A stretch of 64,000 nt of DNA, taken from the NCBI GenBank assembly GCA_013433145.1, contig CM024176.1, forward strand, positions 6,744,520 through 6,808,519, given 5' to 3'. The notes under the pieces were generated by a model, which was given only the letters and a program-made list of their open reading frames with translations, was not told the DNA's origin and made no database searches. Numbering within the stretch: the first letter of the stretch is position 1; each line of letters opens with the position of its first letter. The stretch is from Ascaris suum. Its lineage: Eukaryota; Nematoda; Chromadorea; Rhabditida; Ascarididae. A program made the position numbers and the translations under genes. Shown here in pieces: positions 12,301 through 26,400 of this stretch.

Positions 12301-15300
12301 GTTTAGGAAAGTGGATTGCAAAAAAACATTAGTGCGAAGTATAAACAATCAAGTCTCTTATGCGCCCACAACTTAATTCTTCTGTATTATGGCTCATTTT
12401 TCGTGACAACGTTCTTTTCCTAATTTTGACGGACAGGAAGAGGAAGACGCCAGATTACCTGAAAACGATACTTCATCTACATAATGTACTTCCTGCCTCA
12501 GTGTCCGTAATTTTAGCGTCTTCGGTGATGCAACTGTTAGTTGCTGTTGAGTGCCACACCTCCCTCAACTGTTATTTGCTTTTAATTACCGTATCTTCTC
12601 ATCGTTGATCTGGTAAAGTTTATCACCACCTGTAGACCTTGAAGAATTGTCGCTTTTGCTTACCCATCTTCACCCATTTTTATTTGCACCGAATACTCCT
12701 GCAGCTCCATCTCAGCTCCATGTGCATCTCTTCGGCATGCGTCGGCCCCGCACCACTGAATTCCAGGTCGTTTATTCAGAGTGGTGAAAGGTAATTAGTG
12801 CCGAGAGCGCTACTATACATTAGATGACTTTCACTTCCACTATTTTTTCTAAACATGCATGTTTCGACCCGACCACCGCTCTTCTACTCGAGATTACAGC
12901 ATTAGACCTAATAAGTATGAGTTTTGCACAATCTCTGCTGTTGCAAAATGTGATTTTCGCATTCCGGGCATTAGTACTTAGTGATGTGTATCTTAATTGT
13001 AAAATGTGAATATCGTTACTTCCTGCGGAGTCTTGCAAAATCTTGCATGAAGTCGCAACGTTGACCACATAGGGTCTCCTACACTTCATGAAGAATGACG
13101 CAAAAATATATATATCTATCCCCCCCCCCCCCCCCCCTCCCTTTTTGGACTTTCTTTCATAAGGATTATGCGGCAGCTAGTGCGCTCTTACCGCAACTGA
13201 ACTGGTGCGATGACTCTGCTGAGTGCTTTCACAGTGAACAGCTTGCCAAAGCAGAATGAATTTTATTGGCACAAATGTGAAGATGCCCAGTCCTCTACCG
13301 GCATTATATTCGAAGGACCTAAGGAATGGCTTCCCACTGCAATATACCTTCGCCAACAGCCCTCTCACTAACAGTATACGAAATTTGTGATAAGCATCTG
13401 TTCCAACGTTATTGCTGAAAAAAGAATCCTATTAGATATTCAAAGAAAGCCCTCTGATGACGGAGTCGAGAAGTCTCAAAGCAACATTCTTTGACCAAAT
13501 TATCCCATTCTGAGCAAGGCGTCGTGGGAAACACATGGCGCCTCAAACTTGGGTAACTCAATCTAACCGGTACCATGCAACGAGTGACCAACAATACAAA
13601 CATACATTAACTAGACCAATTGCAACAACACACAGATTTTGCATTCAAATTCAAACGTTATTTACACAAATGAAAGCACGAGACAAAATAAAGCCAATGA
13701 AATGGTTGTAAGGCAATGAAACGGGTAAGAAGCAATGGCAGACGAGCACTCTCTTTCCAGCTCGCCGAAATACAACGGCTTCAATGCGCATCACTCTTAT
13801 TGCGACCGTATCTTCTGAGGAGCCTCCTAAGCGAAAAAACAGCATCGTTCTTATATATGCTAAGAAGACGAAATTCCATAAACCAGTAGAGAAAATGTTC
13901 GGATGCAAGTTGCATCATTATTTTTCCAATACTATGTACACCTTTCGCCGAAAACTCGCAACAAAATCGCCACATAAAGCAACATCTGAACACCTCCGAT
14001 GTTGATCTTTTTTACAGCAGCCGTGAAGCAACACCTCCAATCCCAATTGATCCGCTGGTGGGACGGAAATTCAGTGAGGCGAAGCTAGCTTTTGTTCCAA
14101 GCACTGTTCCAAGAAAGTTCGGTTTTCACTGCGAAAATTCAAAGCGCAATATTCCACTAAATTGTCGAGCGCAGTTTCCTCACAGCAACAGTTTTGCATA
14201 AGGTGAAACAACTCCCCGAGCAGCAATCTCCACATGAGACAGTATTGGTCGCACACGGTCAGATATAGCATGCGAACATTTCTTGGCGGGCAATGACCGT
14301 GTGAGGATCAAAAATGAATATCAGACAATGAATAACAGTGCATCTCAGGCGTTAATTCGCATTGAGCATCATAATGTTCCATTTGGATGAGCAAGAGTAG
14401 AAGAGTTGAAAGTATAATTTGGTTCGAGTATTAACGTTCGACGATTTCGGTGATGTCCTAACACGTTGTCGCTCCCTAAGAATTCAACGTTCGGTTTTCT
14501 TTCAAGCTGTAGAAGCACAAAACATAACTAGAGCACCTAGAGCATCTAGTCCACAGTACCCTCGGCGCCATGCGTTTGAAATAAAATGCATTCCAACCTT
14601 GTAATCATTGCTTTTACAAGAAAAAAATAAGCTGACTTCTCGCGGGATCGTTCCTTTTAGTACTCATTGAAACCACATTGGTAATGGGGTGGTTTAGAGG
14701 GACGCACATATCCGCAACGTCAAACTACTTCCCTGTTACGGCATAAATATTTTGTCTTCTTAAGCAGAACAATCTCGAATCAAAATCCCATAGAAGGGGT
14801 TATTATGCGTTGCAGCATTAACAAGGAAAATTTTGGATAGGCTTTTTCTTCCAAAATTGAAACAAGAGACCTCAATAATTCACTGCCCGCCGGTCATACT
14901 CTTCCCTCCTTCGCTGGCCATGTGACTGTCCCCCTCCGGTCCTCTCACGTACCCGATTATTTGAAAAAAAAGGCCCACAGCAGTTAATCAGACTCTGATG
15001 ACAACTGTCATAACTGATGGCTTCCGCGATAAACCCGCTGCCGTACCTAAACTGTAGCTAACAAATGCACGAATCCTATCAAACAGAAGTGATTTCCTTC
15101 GGTCCGACGATGTCACCTTCATCGCATGGTAAGAGGGTGCTATCTGTGACTGTGCTGCTATCCGGCAGGTTGCATGTTGTCACTGTAGACAGAATGTTCT
15201 CATCTGCGATGAAAGTTAAACGTGTTCACAAAGGCGAAAATAACCGAAACTGCGTCGCAAAGACGAAGGTAAACCATGTCGGAAAAAGCATCCAATTAAT

Positions 15301-16407
15301 AAGGAACCAGGCGAAAATGAGCCAGAGGTATTTAAATACATAAAGCCATGTCCTGGTGACACCCTCAAAATAATCATTTGATTAGCCGGACATTGAAGTA
15401 TTATTAGCCACAGGGAATATATCAGGTAGATAAACAATATTATTCTATACTGAAGAACCGGTGATTAACACCCGGCATCTTCTCTAGAGGTCTTTCATTG
15501 CTAAAATGAGAACGGTATAACCAATCTTACATGAGCAGGGCAAAAAACCCTCTCATGATAAGCGTGCGTACAGAGCTGGCTCTCTCATTCATCCGACCGG
15601 TATCATCACCATTTCAGATAATAACGAAGGGAACAGAAACGCTTTTCCGAATTATTGGTGGGGCGCCAGAAGCTTCCGACGTAGTCGGAATCTCCCGTAT
15701 TTTCCTAATATGAGACCGTGAAACTGCAGCTAAATTCCTCCCAAATTCCTGTTAACCCTATTTCCCTGTCCATAATCAGCGAACAGTCATTGTCAATGTT
15801 CATTTTTTCCTAATGACTCAACTTCCGTTCAGCACCATCTTGACGGAAGTTGCAATCGAGGTACACATGATGTCCAAACGACAGAAAGCGTATTGCTCAA
15901 GGAAATCCCGTTTCTAAAGATAAATTGAAATGGCCCATAAAAGAGAGAACTGCTGAGGCGAAACGAATGAGATGGAAAAGTATAGAAATAACAGCTCGAC
16001 GGCTCTATTAATTCATCTCTTTTGAGGCTCCTGAAGTTATGAGAACGAATAACCGAACTGCAAAATGCCTTGCTTGCATCAGTCTGACATCTGGGGAACG
16101 CTGATAAATTGGAAAGAAACAAACTGCGGCAAAGAGAGAGAAGACCTTCAGCACATGTCACCTCACAACTTTTAATCGGTTATAGAGCGGGTTTCCGAAA
16201 CCAGGGTTCTAAAATCTTTTCCGTTTGAAATTCCTTCCCCACTCGCCATTACAAGTGAGTTGCGAAGCTGTCGCTACCGTAAACCACCGGATTTGTGTGG
16301 CAAAAATACGACTGCTTCGTTCCAACAGACATTTTTAATCCTGTGGGTTCGTTTTCCGGCTTTCCGGTTCGAATATGGCAATTTTCGACTGCGATTCCTA
16401 AAGACAA
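6398..16407. other. Gene-poor stretch of about 10 kb
   Basis: I see no exon chain or recognisable protein. The longest open frames (plus 9373-9798, 11177-11536 and 15065-15343; minus 15829-16161) have no family character and include low-complexity CA-rich sequence near 9507-9570. A run of 18 C lies at 13120-13137 after a TA-rich stretch. No tRNA or rRNA was found by eye. Genes with very short exons or non-coding RNAs cannot be excluded. Confidence 0.5.
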
Positions 16408-17441
16408 TCAAAGCTGCATAATCCGGTCGTATGGGATCGTATCACAAACATACCAGCGCGGCATGGGAACCTGCTTTACGAAGCAAATACCCGAATCAGA
16501 TGGACGTGGATCTCGTGGTCGCGTCTCAAAGAATGAACAAGGTCTGTCACCGTATCCAGGTACAAGAAGATCGAAAAATGTAGTCCCCACATCCAGTGCG
16601 ACCATCGAGTGAAGGTTACCATGCTTCGGATCTAGGTGTACGCAATCATCACCGCTGGTTCTTATCACAGTGCCTTCGTACCTTAAAGAATTCAACGTCC
16701 ATCTTCAAGAAAGAAAAAGGTAAACATATCAGAAGAGCTAACTCTTTATTTGAAGTGGTTACCAAATGAGATGCAAATCAAAGATTGCGTCCGTCGTGCT
16801 CCATTTGGGACTTCATGTTTCCTTTTAGAGTTATTTGAGAAACTCCTGCAAACTTCTGCTTTTTTCGAACTCGCACTCTTTTTTTACATCAAGCGGATTT
16901 TGACGCAAGTTCCGGATCTTCTTAGAAACGATTATTGAAAGACACGACTTCTAGATACAAACGAAACACCACAAACACATCAAATACATATTTCATACCT
17001 AACAGGTCGTCCACGAAAGGAACGGATTATATTCTTCTTCATTTCCTGTTCCTCCTCTTCGACAGACAACCAAGAATAGGAAGTGATAGAAACAGACCCA
17101 CGAATAACCTTAACAAAACCATGCATCTGTAGATGATCATGCAATGGCATGATACCACCCTTCCGGCAAAATCCGAAGAGACATGCGTGCATTAGACGGT
17201 CTTCGTAGACATCAGCATAGTAGAGTGGCGACATCATGTACGTAAGCATCACTTCATCGGGTAATTTGATAGCGAGTGTATCTTGCGAAATCGAATTCAC
17301 CAATCGACTCAAATTTGCCACTAATACCGACTGATCGGCTGAAGATGTAGTAGGATCTGTATTACCTCGAGGTGAAACTAAAAGTTTCTGTGACAGTAGT
17401 GATGCCTCTTTCAGCAGCGCTCTTAGCGTTTGCCGCTCCAT
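16408..17441 (-). CDS. ADO: Cysteamine (2-aminoethanethiol) dioxygenase, PCO/ADO family
   Basis: Two exons, 17441-16999 and 16702-16408 (minus strand), join at an AG|G-type junction in matching phase and give 245 aa; human ADO is 270 aa. The family is a non-haem iron thiol dioxygenase that oxidises cysteamine to hypotaurine and, in animals and plants, oxidises N-terminal cysteines of proteins in an oxygen-sensing pathway. The cupin iron ligands are visible: His101 and His103 in PLHDH, and His179 in GNLHS. Other family blocks are the MHG motif after the first two ligands, TFFDLLVP, and the C-terminal PRWYVCDTIPYDR segment, equivalent to the Trp-Cys-x-x-x-PY region of human ADO. The reading frame stays open upstream to a splice acceptor (TTCTTTCAG) just before 17472, so the first ATG after it, at 17441, is the likely start if that acceptor takes a spliced leader. 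A further 5' exon is the alternative. The Tyr of the human Cys-Tyr cross-link is Phe205 here. Confidence 0.92.
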
Positions 17442-17472
17442 ATATTCGACCACACAATTGCGAAGAGCCCTC

Positions 17473-17481
17473 TGAAAGAAG
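17473..17481 (-). promoter_or_regulatory. Probable trans-splice acceptor of the ADO gene
   Basis: On the minus strand, TTCTTTCAG ends just before 17472, 31 bases 5' of the ATG at 17441. A strong acceptor this close to a start codon with no evident upstream exon is typical of nematode spliced-leader addition. It could instead be an ordinary acceptor for a short unseen 5' exon. Confidence 0.5.
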
Positions 17482-20400
17482 AAAAACGCTTGTGAAATCG
17501 CTGCAATCCTTTTTCAACAACAGAATTTGCCATAATGCAAAACAAGGCAAGCAGTCATTTTCGAAGTGAATGACATCTTCCAACAACAAAGCTGAACAAC
17601 GTTCACAGAGTACGGTTAGGCTGAGCACATTTCCAATATTCCCTCCCTCCCCGTCCCTTCCAAGCAAAATCGACGATTTTTAGGCCATCGAAAGCGATCC
17701 ATTTGGAATGCCTCGTTTCCACGCTTTGTTGTCGTCGTCGACAATAAAATAATGTCACTACCTAATATTCAAATTTACGATTATAATAAACATTGGTGGA
17801 GTGCATCAGACGTCCCGCAGATATTTACGAAGAAAGATTACGCGTTTTGCGTCGTCTTATTTGCAACAATAAAATAGCACTTTCGAGCGCTTTGAAGACT
17901 TCTTTTGGTATTCTATAGAACATCAAAACCCGAAGCACTACTCTTTCTCCAAGCGTACAGAAGTATTCTAGCCACCCGGTTGTGCTATCCGACCCGAATT
18001 ACTTAGGCTGAAGATGCCCTCCTGTGGATTTGATTGGATCATTGGAATGGCCTCTCAGAACAATTACGCTTCGAGAATACATTCCCCCCTCCCTTCCTCT
18101 CCTGTGACAAATACTCCCATATTCTATCCTCGTTCAAAAAGACCGTTTTCTTATGATATTTGACTTTCGTACCCACCAATCTACCGCAACAAAATAGCAT
18201 AGTTTGAAAGGATATTGTGGCAAAAAGTTAGCATTAATTGAGTGGAAATTTTTTCTTGAGCCCGTCGTTCATTGCAATACGAAAATCAACGCTTTCGGGG
18301 CACTTGTGATCTTCTTTTATTTGTTATATACTTGTGATAGTCAACGTTCCGTTCCCTTCATACATTTCAAGTTCTCAAAATTGTTTTGCCAATTGCTTTC
18401 CTAACCAAATTGTTCTAACGTTAAGAAAAATATTGTCAAAGAACTTTGAAAGTATTGTCAATAGCACCTGCATTCCCATCGGAATATTGGCCCTTACACC
18501 TCCTCTCTCGCAGTGCAATACGATCCATTTGCACCCTTTCATTATGATAATTTATGAATGTCTAAATATAGAAAGCAACTTCGGTATAAATCCGGCAAGT
18601 CTTTATTTAAATTTCAACAGACCTTGCCGAAGGACGAGAACCAACGCCAAATAACATTAGACACTTCGATAAACAATTCTCTTTATTATGCGAGCAGTTA
18701 AAAGTAAAGAAATGAACATGTAACATGGAAGAACACCTCAGATAAGGTGAAATAGTGTGCACTTTTTTAGCTGCCTTTATACAATGATTTCGTAGAATAT
18801 TTTTAAAAAAACAGTTAAAAAATGTCATAGAGTATTTGAAATGATCCGATCGCTCGTCGAAACACTTATTCGGCTGACAGCAAAATGCGACTTGACTGAT
18901 CGTAAAATATAAATTTTTTGATATGTTTAAACAGCTCTAATAATTATCGGAATTGATGAATGAATGCGAATCAACTCGAGTAATCTAGAGCGCACATTAC
19001 ATCGATCAAATTTCGTAACTCTAACTTCAATGACTCTGAAGTGAAAGCTGCCGGCGAGATGAAATAACAAACAAGTCCATAAACACAGAAACAATATCGC
19101 TATACCGCACTTTGTATATACCAATTTGCAAACGCGCATAACAAGTAAGATAGTTCAAACGATCGATAATGACATTGAAGTCAACAAAGAATTCAGCAGA
19201 ACATCTGATGTAAGAATGGTGCAATGAGAGCGATAATGCACTTATTCTCCTCCTCTCCAACAGTTGGCTCTTCCACATCAAAGGTGAATCCAATTCCTCA
19301 AAGGTGAGTTCACTTCAATCATCGGCGAGTAAACCGAAATTTCCGTAAAATCATTCAATCGCTTCCACTAATAAACGCATATATTTCTGACCAATCAACA
19401 TGAATATGAGTGCAATGTATCGGTCTATCGCAACCGAATCCAGCAATAAGCTGCAGTGAAACATCAACAAACATTAAAGCATAAAAAATCTATGAAGTTG
19501 AGGAAATTCGAGAATAAAATCAACACTCCACTTAAAAACAAACAAAAAACCGATATGAGGTGAGCATCTCCGAACAGCACCAATTCAATACTTCTCAACG
19601 TCGTTAACAGAATAATCTCATAAAAAAGAAACTCTCAACATAACAATAAAACAACTCACTTCGAAGATTTCAACAGCTCATTTAGAAGAAATAATATCAA
19701 TAAAAATATTCTCGCTTACGATTTTCTTATAAATTGAAGTAAACGGAACGAGTGACTTAGGAACGAATGTAAATCTTTCAGTCTCCACATATTTAAATAA
19801 TCACGCAGGAATACATGAAAACGACAAGAATGAAAAAGACCCGATTATAAAGGTGCGTCGAATCGACGATAGAAGAATGCGTATTCGTTTCTATTATACG
19901 AAACGAGAAGCATACCTCAATGCTGAGAGATGTGTTCGGAGTTGAATACGCATCAAATACCAAAACATGGAAATACTCCATGCAAAATTCTTATTTAAAA
20001 AGCCAAACAATATGAGTATGACTACCAATTTCTTTAGGAAAGCTTATAAACTGAGGAAAATAGGCCGAAACTTCCTCAGAAAAAACGCAGAAATGCCATT
20101 AAAAACCATCAATCCTATTAAAACATAAACGGCTCGACAAGCAGTTTGTTCATCGGACAAAGTGAATGAATGCTCGAATCGACTAGTATTTTGTCGCTCA
20201 ACAGATACGTCTCGAGGTAAAACGCATAACACCGAATAGCAATCAAAATTATAAAGTGGAAAATTCAAAAAAAAAAGATCGTCATAGATTGACAATACTT
20301 TCGACAATAACTGATAAACTTTAGACGTCCAAACAAAAAAGCAATTTTTTGTTAGCGTTTGGAGGACTTGTTTTACCGTTTCCCGTGATTCTGAGTCGGA

Positions 20401-20487
20401 AAAAGGTCATAATAGTACCCCAACGACCCGAATCATTTATAAATGAACACCTTGAAATTGTAGCGCAGCACTTCCAAGCAAAATTCC
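17482..20487. other. Intergenic region between ADO and xylosyltransferase genes
   Basis: About 3 kb between two genes on the same strand. I see no coding exon. The stretch 19300-20300 is AT-rich with many short A runs. The two minus-strand genes could share an operon only if the spacing is unusually large for a nematode operon. Confidence 0.45.
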
Positions 20488-23400
20488 TCAAAAGTTCAGC
20501 TCGGACTTGGGATCAGGCGAACTATGACTCCACAACGTTTCTGAACAAAGGGGCAGACTATCAATTAATGTCGAATTGATACAAACATCGATCATTCGAA
20601 AGTACTTCTCTATCAAATCCAATCTCATATCGATTCCATCTGCGGGGAAAATTGCAAAGTTCATCGACAAGAGATGCTCGCGCCGTGAATGTCGACTTGG
20701 AGCCCAAAAGTCGAGCTGCCATTCGCCGACCATCGTTTCATTTGGCAGTAAATCGGCGAACTGCGACCCATATATCGAATCGTATGAAGGGATCGTCGTA
20801 GCCTTCACCAACCTTCCCAAAGGATCAGTCCACTGAGCATCGACGATTGGGCTCGAAAAATTTGCGCCAACGCTTGTTGACGCGCTTTCCACGCGTTCCC
20901 ACCGTAATTTTGCCACTACAGTGTCGTCCTGAAAAATGCATTCACTACCTCTACTAATAATACAATGAAATACTGCTGAAGGTTCCTCTACCCCTTGCCT
21001 ATCACGTCGATCAAAATAAAAGCTCCAAAATGCGGGAGACCGTTTTGGTAGCCGGTCTCTCTTCTTCTCCTCCTCCCACCTCCTCTGTCTCTCCATCTCA
21101 GGTATTCGACTAATTAAGGACAATATCGATATAGGTGAATTTGAACGATACTCTACACAAAACACCTTTTCATAAAGAAAGCACACAGCAACCCCGCACT
21201 CGTCGCATTCACATTAGCACTTCGTTGTTCCCGGATCACCTCCCTCCCTTTCCCCGAGGAGCTGTAAGCCGTCCACCCGTGAAATATTTTTTTAGAAAGC
21301 CTCCTTTAAGTTAGTCATTTCAATTATAAGTTTCTTCCTATTCCTGCGTTCCCGAGAAATTCCCAACGAATGAAGAAATTTTATTCCGTTTAGACTTTGG
21401 AAATTCAACTGCCAAAGAACTTAAAAGGCAAAAAACTGCAACAAAGCACACTTTGAAGCTTTAAAAACACGAAATAAAACCTCTCTATATTAGACAAATC
21501 GATTCCTATTTTGTTGTACGAAATATAATGCACATATGCAACGTTACCGTTGAGAAGAGTGCAGCAAAATTCCTGAACACTTCTTCCTTCAGGTCGAGAT
21601 CGGCACCGAACTTTGCCTCCACCAGCATATAACCATCGACTATCGTTTCGCTAGGAAGGCTTACATCAATCCTTGGTGAAATTAATATCTCAGCCCTTAT
21701 CATACCAGCAGAGCACCTCATCGTACAATCAACGATTGTTTCCACCCCCGAAATGTCGTCCTGTTTGTAGGCATAAAGACTGAGCAATCTCGCAAAGTGA
21801 CACTCACTCAACGACGGCGCAAATGAAGGCATCTCGGTTATGACTCGTGCCCATGAAATCAGTAGCCCTAAAAAACAACTATAATGTGAATCTCGCAAAA
21901 CAAGTACCACATATCGGCGTTGTTTCCGTTTATAACATCATGTTTTTTTGCAAGTGATCTTCTTCACACACCAAAAATTGCGTATTTTTATGCAAATTTC
22001 ATTGCAACAATAGTAAATGCAATGATAACTGCTTTCTTGGATAAGTCAAGAGTTGAAGTACCCTTCAATAGCCTATGAAGCTTCATTTGAATTCATACGC
22101 TATAAAACGACTACAGAAATAAAAGAGATATTTAAGAGAACGAGAATTTAGCGAATTATTTACGAAATGATTACCAGAATTGTCAACGGTACTATCATAG
22201 AAATTGAGCCAACTGCGGGTAAATGATGCATGTTTCACGTCAATCATTTGTGGTGAATGCCTCAACGCTTGTGTTTCGGCAACTGCGATTGCCGACTCGC
22301 TTATGAAGCTGTCGAATTTCCGACCGAAGAAGATCACCTTCTTCTTCGCAACCTTAAATAACAAATGTTAAAACTGAATTTCTCAGCAATTCTAAAACTC
22401 GATTTTTCTAGAAGATTAGAAAGGTTTCAAGTGAAAGCGATTCAAATAGAGTGATAAACAGAATAGTACCAGCGCCTGTAGCATCACAGCTTTTCCCAGG
22501 ACTAAAAGTAGGTGGGCAATTGCGTTTTACGGATTGGCACAACACCCGCCTTTGCATTCTACTGTTACAAGCCCTCTATAAGCGATCTCTTTCACCTAAT
22601 CAGCGTTAAATGTAAGCAAATTTTTCACCAACCTCAACTGTAAAAGATTTCAAAATTGATGAACCAATGTACATGATGAGACATGATATCATCATGCAAT
22701 GTATATAACGCCCACCAATCTTGCTAAGTCGAGTTTCATTGATTAGGCGGTTGATGTAAGCAAACACAGAGACGAACAAATACACAAATGCATCACAGAC
22801 ACAACGTCGTCATAATGTACCTTTCGAATACGAGTACGCGAAAAAGCATGAAACGACTTTCTACACAACTATTCGTTGCAATGGTGCAATATACATGCGA
22901 CACACATGCCGCATCGAAAATTAAATACTCCCTTCCTCTCCCCTCCCAGGCAAAATATAAGGAAGGGAATCACCGTAGAATTTGGGCATTGAAGTATTTC
23001 ATAAGAAACGGATCATGCGAACATCGACATGGCAGTTAAAGCAGCACTTAAGGCAGTTGAAATGTGCACATTAGAAGAATTAGTCCAGAATGCAAGCCAT
23101 CGGTCACATACTATGAAAACAAGCATTCGTTAGCATGAAAGTTCTCTAGCGGAAATCTGCAAATCTTTACTCACCTCGAGTGCAAACTTCGCAGTGTCAC
23201 GGGCGCTAAATATAAGAGGTGAGCAGCCACACCAATCGACTAACTTCTTCAGCATTGCGCATCGACAGCCTTGTTTCCGCTTCCAATTTGCCAGATGCAG
23301 ATTGCCTTTTACAATGCTAGTGCAGTACTCGGAGTTTATCGCCAACTGTAAGTATTCGTATCGTAGGTCAGAACATCTTTTTGAAGGCATTTCACCTGCT

Positions 23401-26400
23401 GAACACCCTCTCTTGGTCATTCTCATGCAAGGCGCACATTACGCTGCAAACAAATAGGCGATCAAGGACGATATAAATCAATAAAAACGTTTGGACTGTA
23501 AACAGAAAAATACTCGTGCACATCTTGCTTCCCACAGGCGCTAAACATAGTGAAAAGCAGCTGCTAAATGATGGTAGAACTTAACGAGTTGAGTTCATCC
23601 CCATCTCCCGTCCTCCTCTTCGTCCCCTTCCATCCTCCTCCCTGTCGCCTGCTTCCGTCCCCTCTGAACGGAGATCCCCACAATTCCTAGAAATCTCATC
23701 ACATTCGCGGTAGCATTCTAGTAAATTCTGTCGTTGACAGCCCTTTCCGACTCAAAGTACGATCCATAATGAGTCTCAGATCTCAACTGTAGTGGTGTTA
23801 GGTTCGAGAAAAATATCGCACTCGAAGAACGAGCAGGCAATCAGGTGGCAGAGGATTCGATCACATATCACCTTCAACAACCTGCGCAACATCTCTAAAA
23901 AGTAAAAGAAAAAAGAAATTTGTGCATCAATTCAACCTTCATGAACACTGACAAGTTAACGCCTTACCGTATGAAAGAAACCTTCAACAGGCAATAAAAC
24001 GTTAGCGAAAATATCGCGCAATCCTCGTACCAAAGGATCTTGTGAAAGGGCAAACATAGTAAAGTCACGACTTAGTACCACCCAGTCGGAACCGCCATCA
24101 AGACGTATTGCGCTAGGGAATTTTAATCTGAAACAACTGTGCCGGATAAAAGTGCTGATCAAACAAATTTTTGCTCATAATCTCTCTTTTCATCGGCAAA
24201 AGAATATATCTGGCTAAGCAACAGAAAGCTGCCTCTCTGTGTGCGACGATTATCATGAGAGAAGGTATAAACTTTTTGCTGAGATGATTTCCACTTTCTT
24301 GTTTGTTTCTTCAAAAATGGTTAGTAATTATTGAAATAGCAATAGTCGCCAAGCATTCAACAGTAATAACAACAGTAATAAAAAAATACCATATTTCTCT
24401 ACAAACAAAATACCATGTACTAAAAGTACATGTGGATAAGTATGGAAGATGATTGCGATTATGAAGAGGAAATCTGTTATGACTTTCTTCATTCTCTTAT
24501 TTCTCGCACTGGACATAAAAAAGATCAATCGGCATAAGGCGTTCGAATTTCATATTCACCTCCCTTGAAGTGGAAGAAAGACGAGCATCAGCAAAAACCC
24601 ACTTATCTTTCAAAGAACCTCTACTTTATTCTTAAAGATTTGCATTTCCACTTGTAAATGGTCATTCATTTTAAACTTCAAATCTTTCAGCGTGAGAGCA
24701 TTTTCCACAACATTTCGAATTTAATTTCAGTTTCTGCTCCCCGTTATACTTTCAAACCACTATAATTTTCTTTCCTTCTTCTTCAGGTTCGATCTCTTTT
24801 ATCTGTAGCCTATTTTACTCCAAGAACTTGTTTGTATGTAGTGGGGGACAGAGGTACTAGAGACGTAGGGTTCCAGAGTCTCGACGACAACGCCTCACAG
24901 TTCGGATGTCCCTCCGGGAAGCCTCTTCATAATTAAATCTCGGGGAAATTAGAATCTCGACAGTTCTGATCCATTGTTAACGTGTACTGCTCAATAATCA
25001 AAAAACTATACTATATTTTTCAATAATCTTCATCAACAAAACATTTCTTTCGCTGAATGCATATAGTTTTATAAGAGACCGCGCATCTATGAAAACACTG
25101 CTCTGCACCATTTAAAGAATGAAGGAACATATGCCAATTAGATAACATAAGAGTTTTTTAGAGCAGCCAACACAGAAAAACGCTGACCTCTTTCCAAGTC
25201 TCCACATACGATTCTCACATTCAAGAAAGAGAAAGTCGAGACCCTGTTTCTGAATAAAACGAGCCGTATCGTAGCCATGACTGCTCAGGAAGTTGCGGCC
25301 TTTATTCCTTAAATAAAAACTATCCTGATGAAATAAACGATGCACTATTAAGAGACTGCGCCTTTTGTCATTCTTTATTCTCATATGGTCGCAGGGAAAA
25401 AATTTGTTGTTATGATGTCATTGTGGTGAAGTGTGATATGCTATAACGTAAAAAACACTCGATATCTTTGTTAAAAATGTCAGCGTAAAGAATCGTGAAA
25501 GATTATTTCACTGACGAGGTGGATGATGGGAGAAAGAAGAAGGAAAATGGAGAGAGGGAAAGAGTGAGAAGGGATGGAAGGATGGAGGGAGGAGGAGAGG
25601 GGGTTGAGAAAAGTGGCAGAGAATCCCAGAAGCAGCCACTTCTCTTCCTTCACATAGCAATTTAGTAATATCCTGTATCTCAGAAACGGCAATTGCGGGC
25701 CACAACATAAAAGTTATAACTTCCTGGTTCCTCTCAGGTCAACTGGTGCTGCCGTCACCTCCAGCTACGCAAATTCAATAACCTCAAGCACCGAGGTGAT
25801 ACCAGCAAAAAAGGACCTAAAATTATTACCCAAAAACCTAAAACTGGGTACAGCCTGCCTTCATGTGCCTCAAGGAAGGAGTATTACTGAACTGTACAAA
25901 AAGTGACAAAGCGGAGGACCCTTTCGGGAAAATCAAAAGCTATTCTACACGTTCAAAGAGAGCCACTCAGAAGAAGGAAGAAAAATGCAAAACGGTGGAA
26001 GTACTGACAAAAACAAGCCTTGCTGTTGACGTTGCCGACAAAAAACAAAAACAAAATAATACTGTCGATAAACTGCAACATTTATTTTGCAGAGAAAGGT
26101 TTCCCCGAAATAAAGTTTTCAGCAGTAACCGCCTCAATTTATACGACACCCGGAAATGATGTCGCCGAAGTTCTCTCGGAAAACTCAGGAGTCGAGATGT
26201 AGTTTCGAATAAGAGCGCACACGGAGATGGAGGGAGGAGAGATGGTGAGGGAGAGGCACAATCTTGACCAGCCAATTAGTTTAGACGATACATGAAAGGC
26301 ACTATCAAATTTAGTGAAGAAATTCTCATTGAATAATATGCAAAAACAATATTTCCAATATTTTTCCTATCAAACATAAATATCTATATGTATATAGAGT

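Noticed and set aside
13120..13137. Poly-C run of 18
   Set aside because: Simple homopolymer, perhaps of uncertain length in the assembly; no sign of function.
20929..21186. N-terminal extension of the last xylosyltransferase exon
   Set aside because: The frame stays open upstream of 20928, but a TTTTTCAG acceptor there joins in phase with the preceding exon, and the extension has no family similarity.
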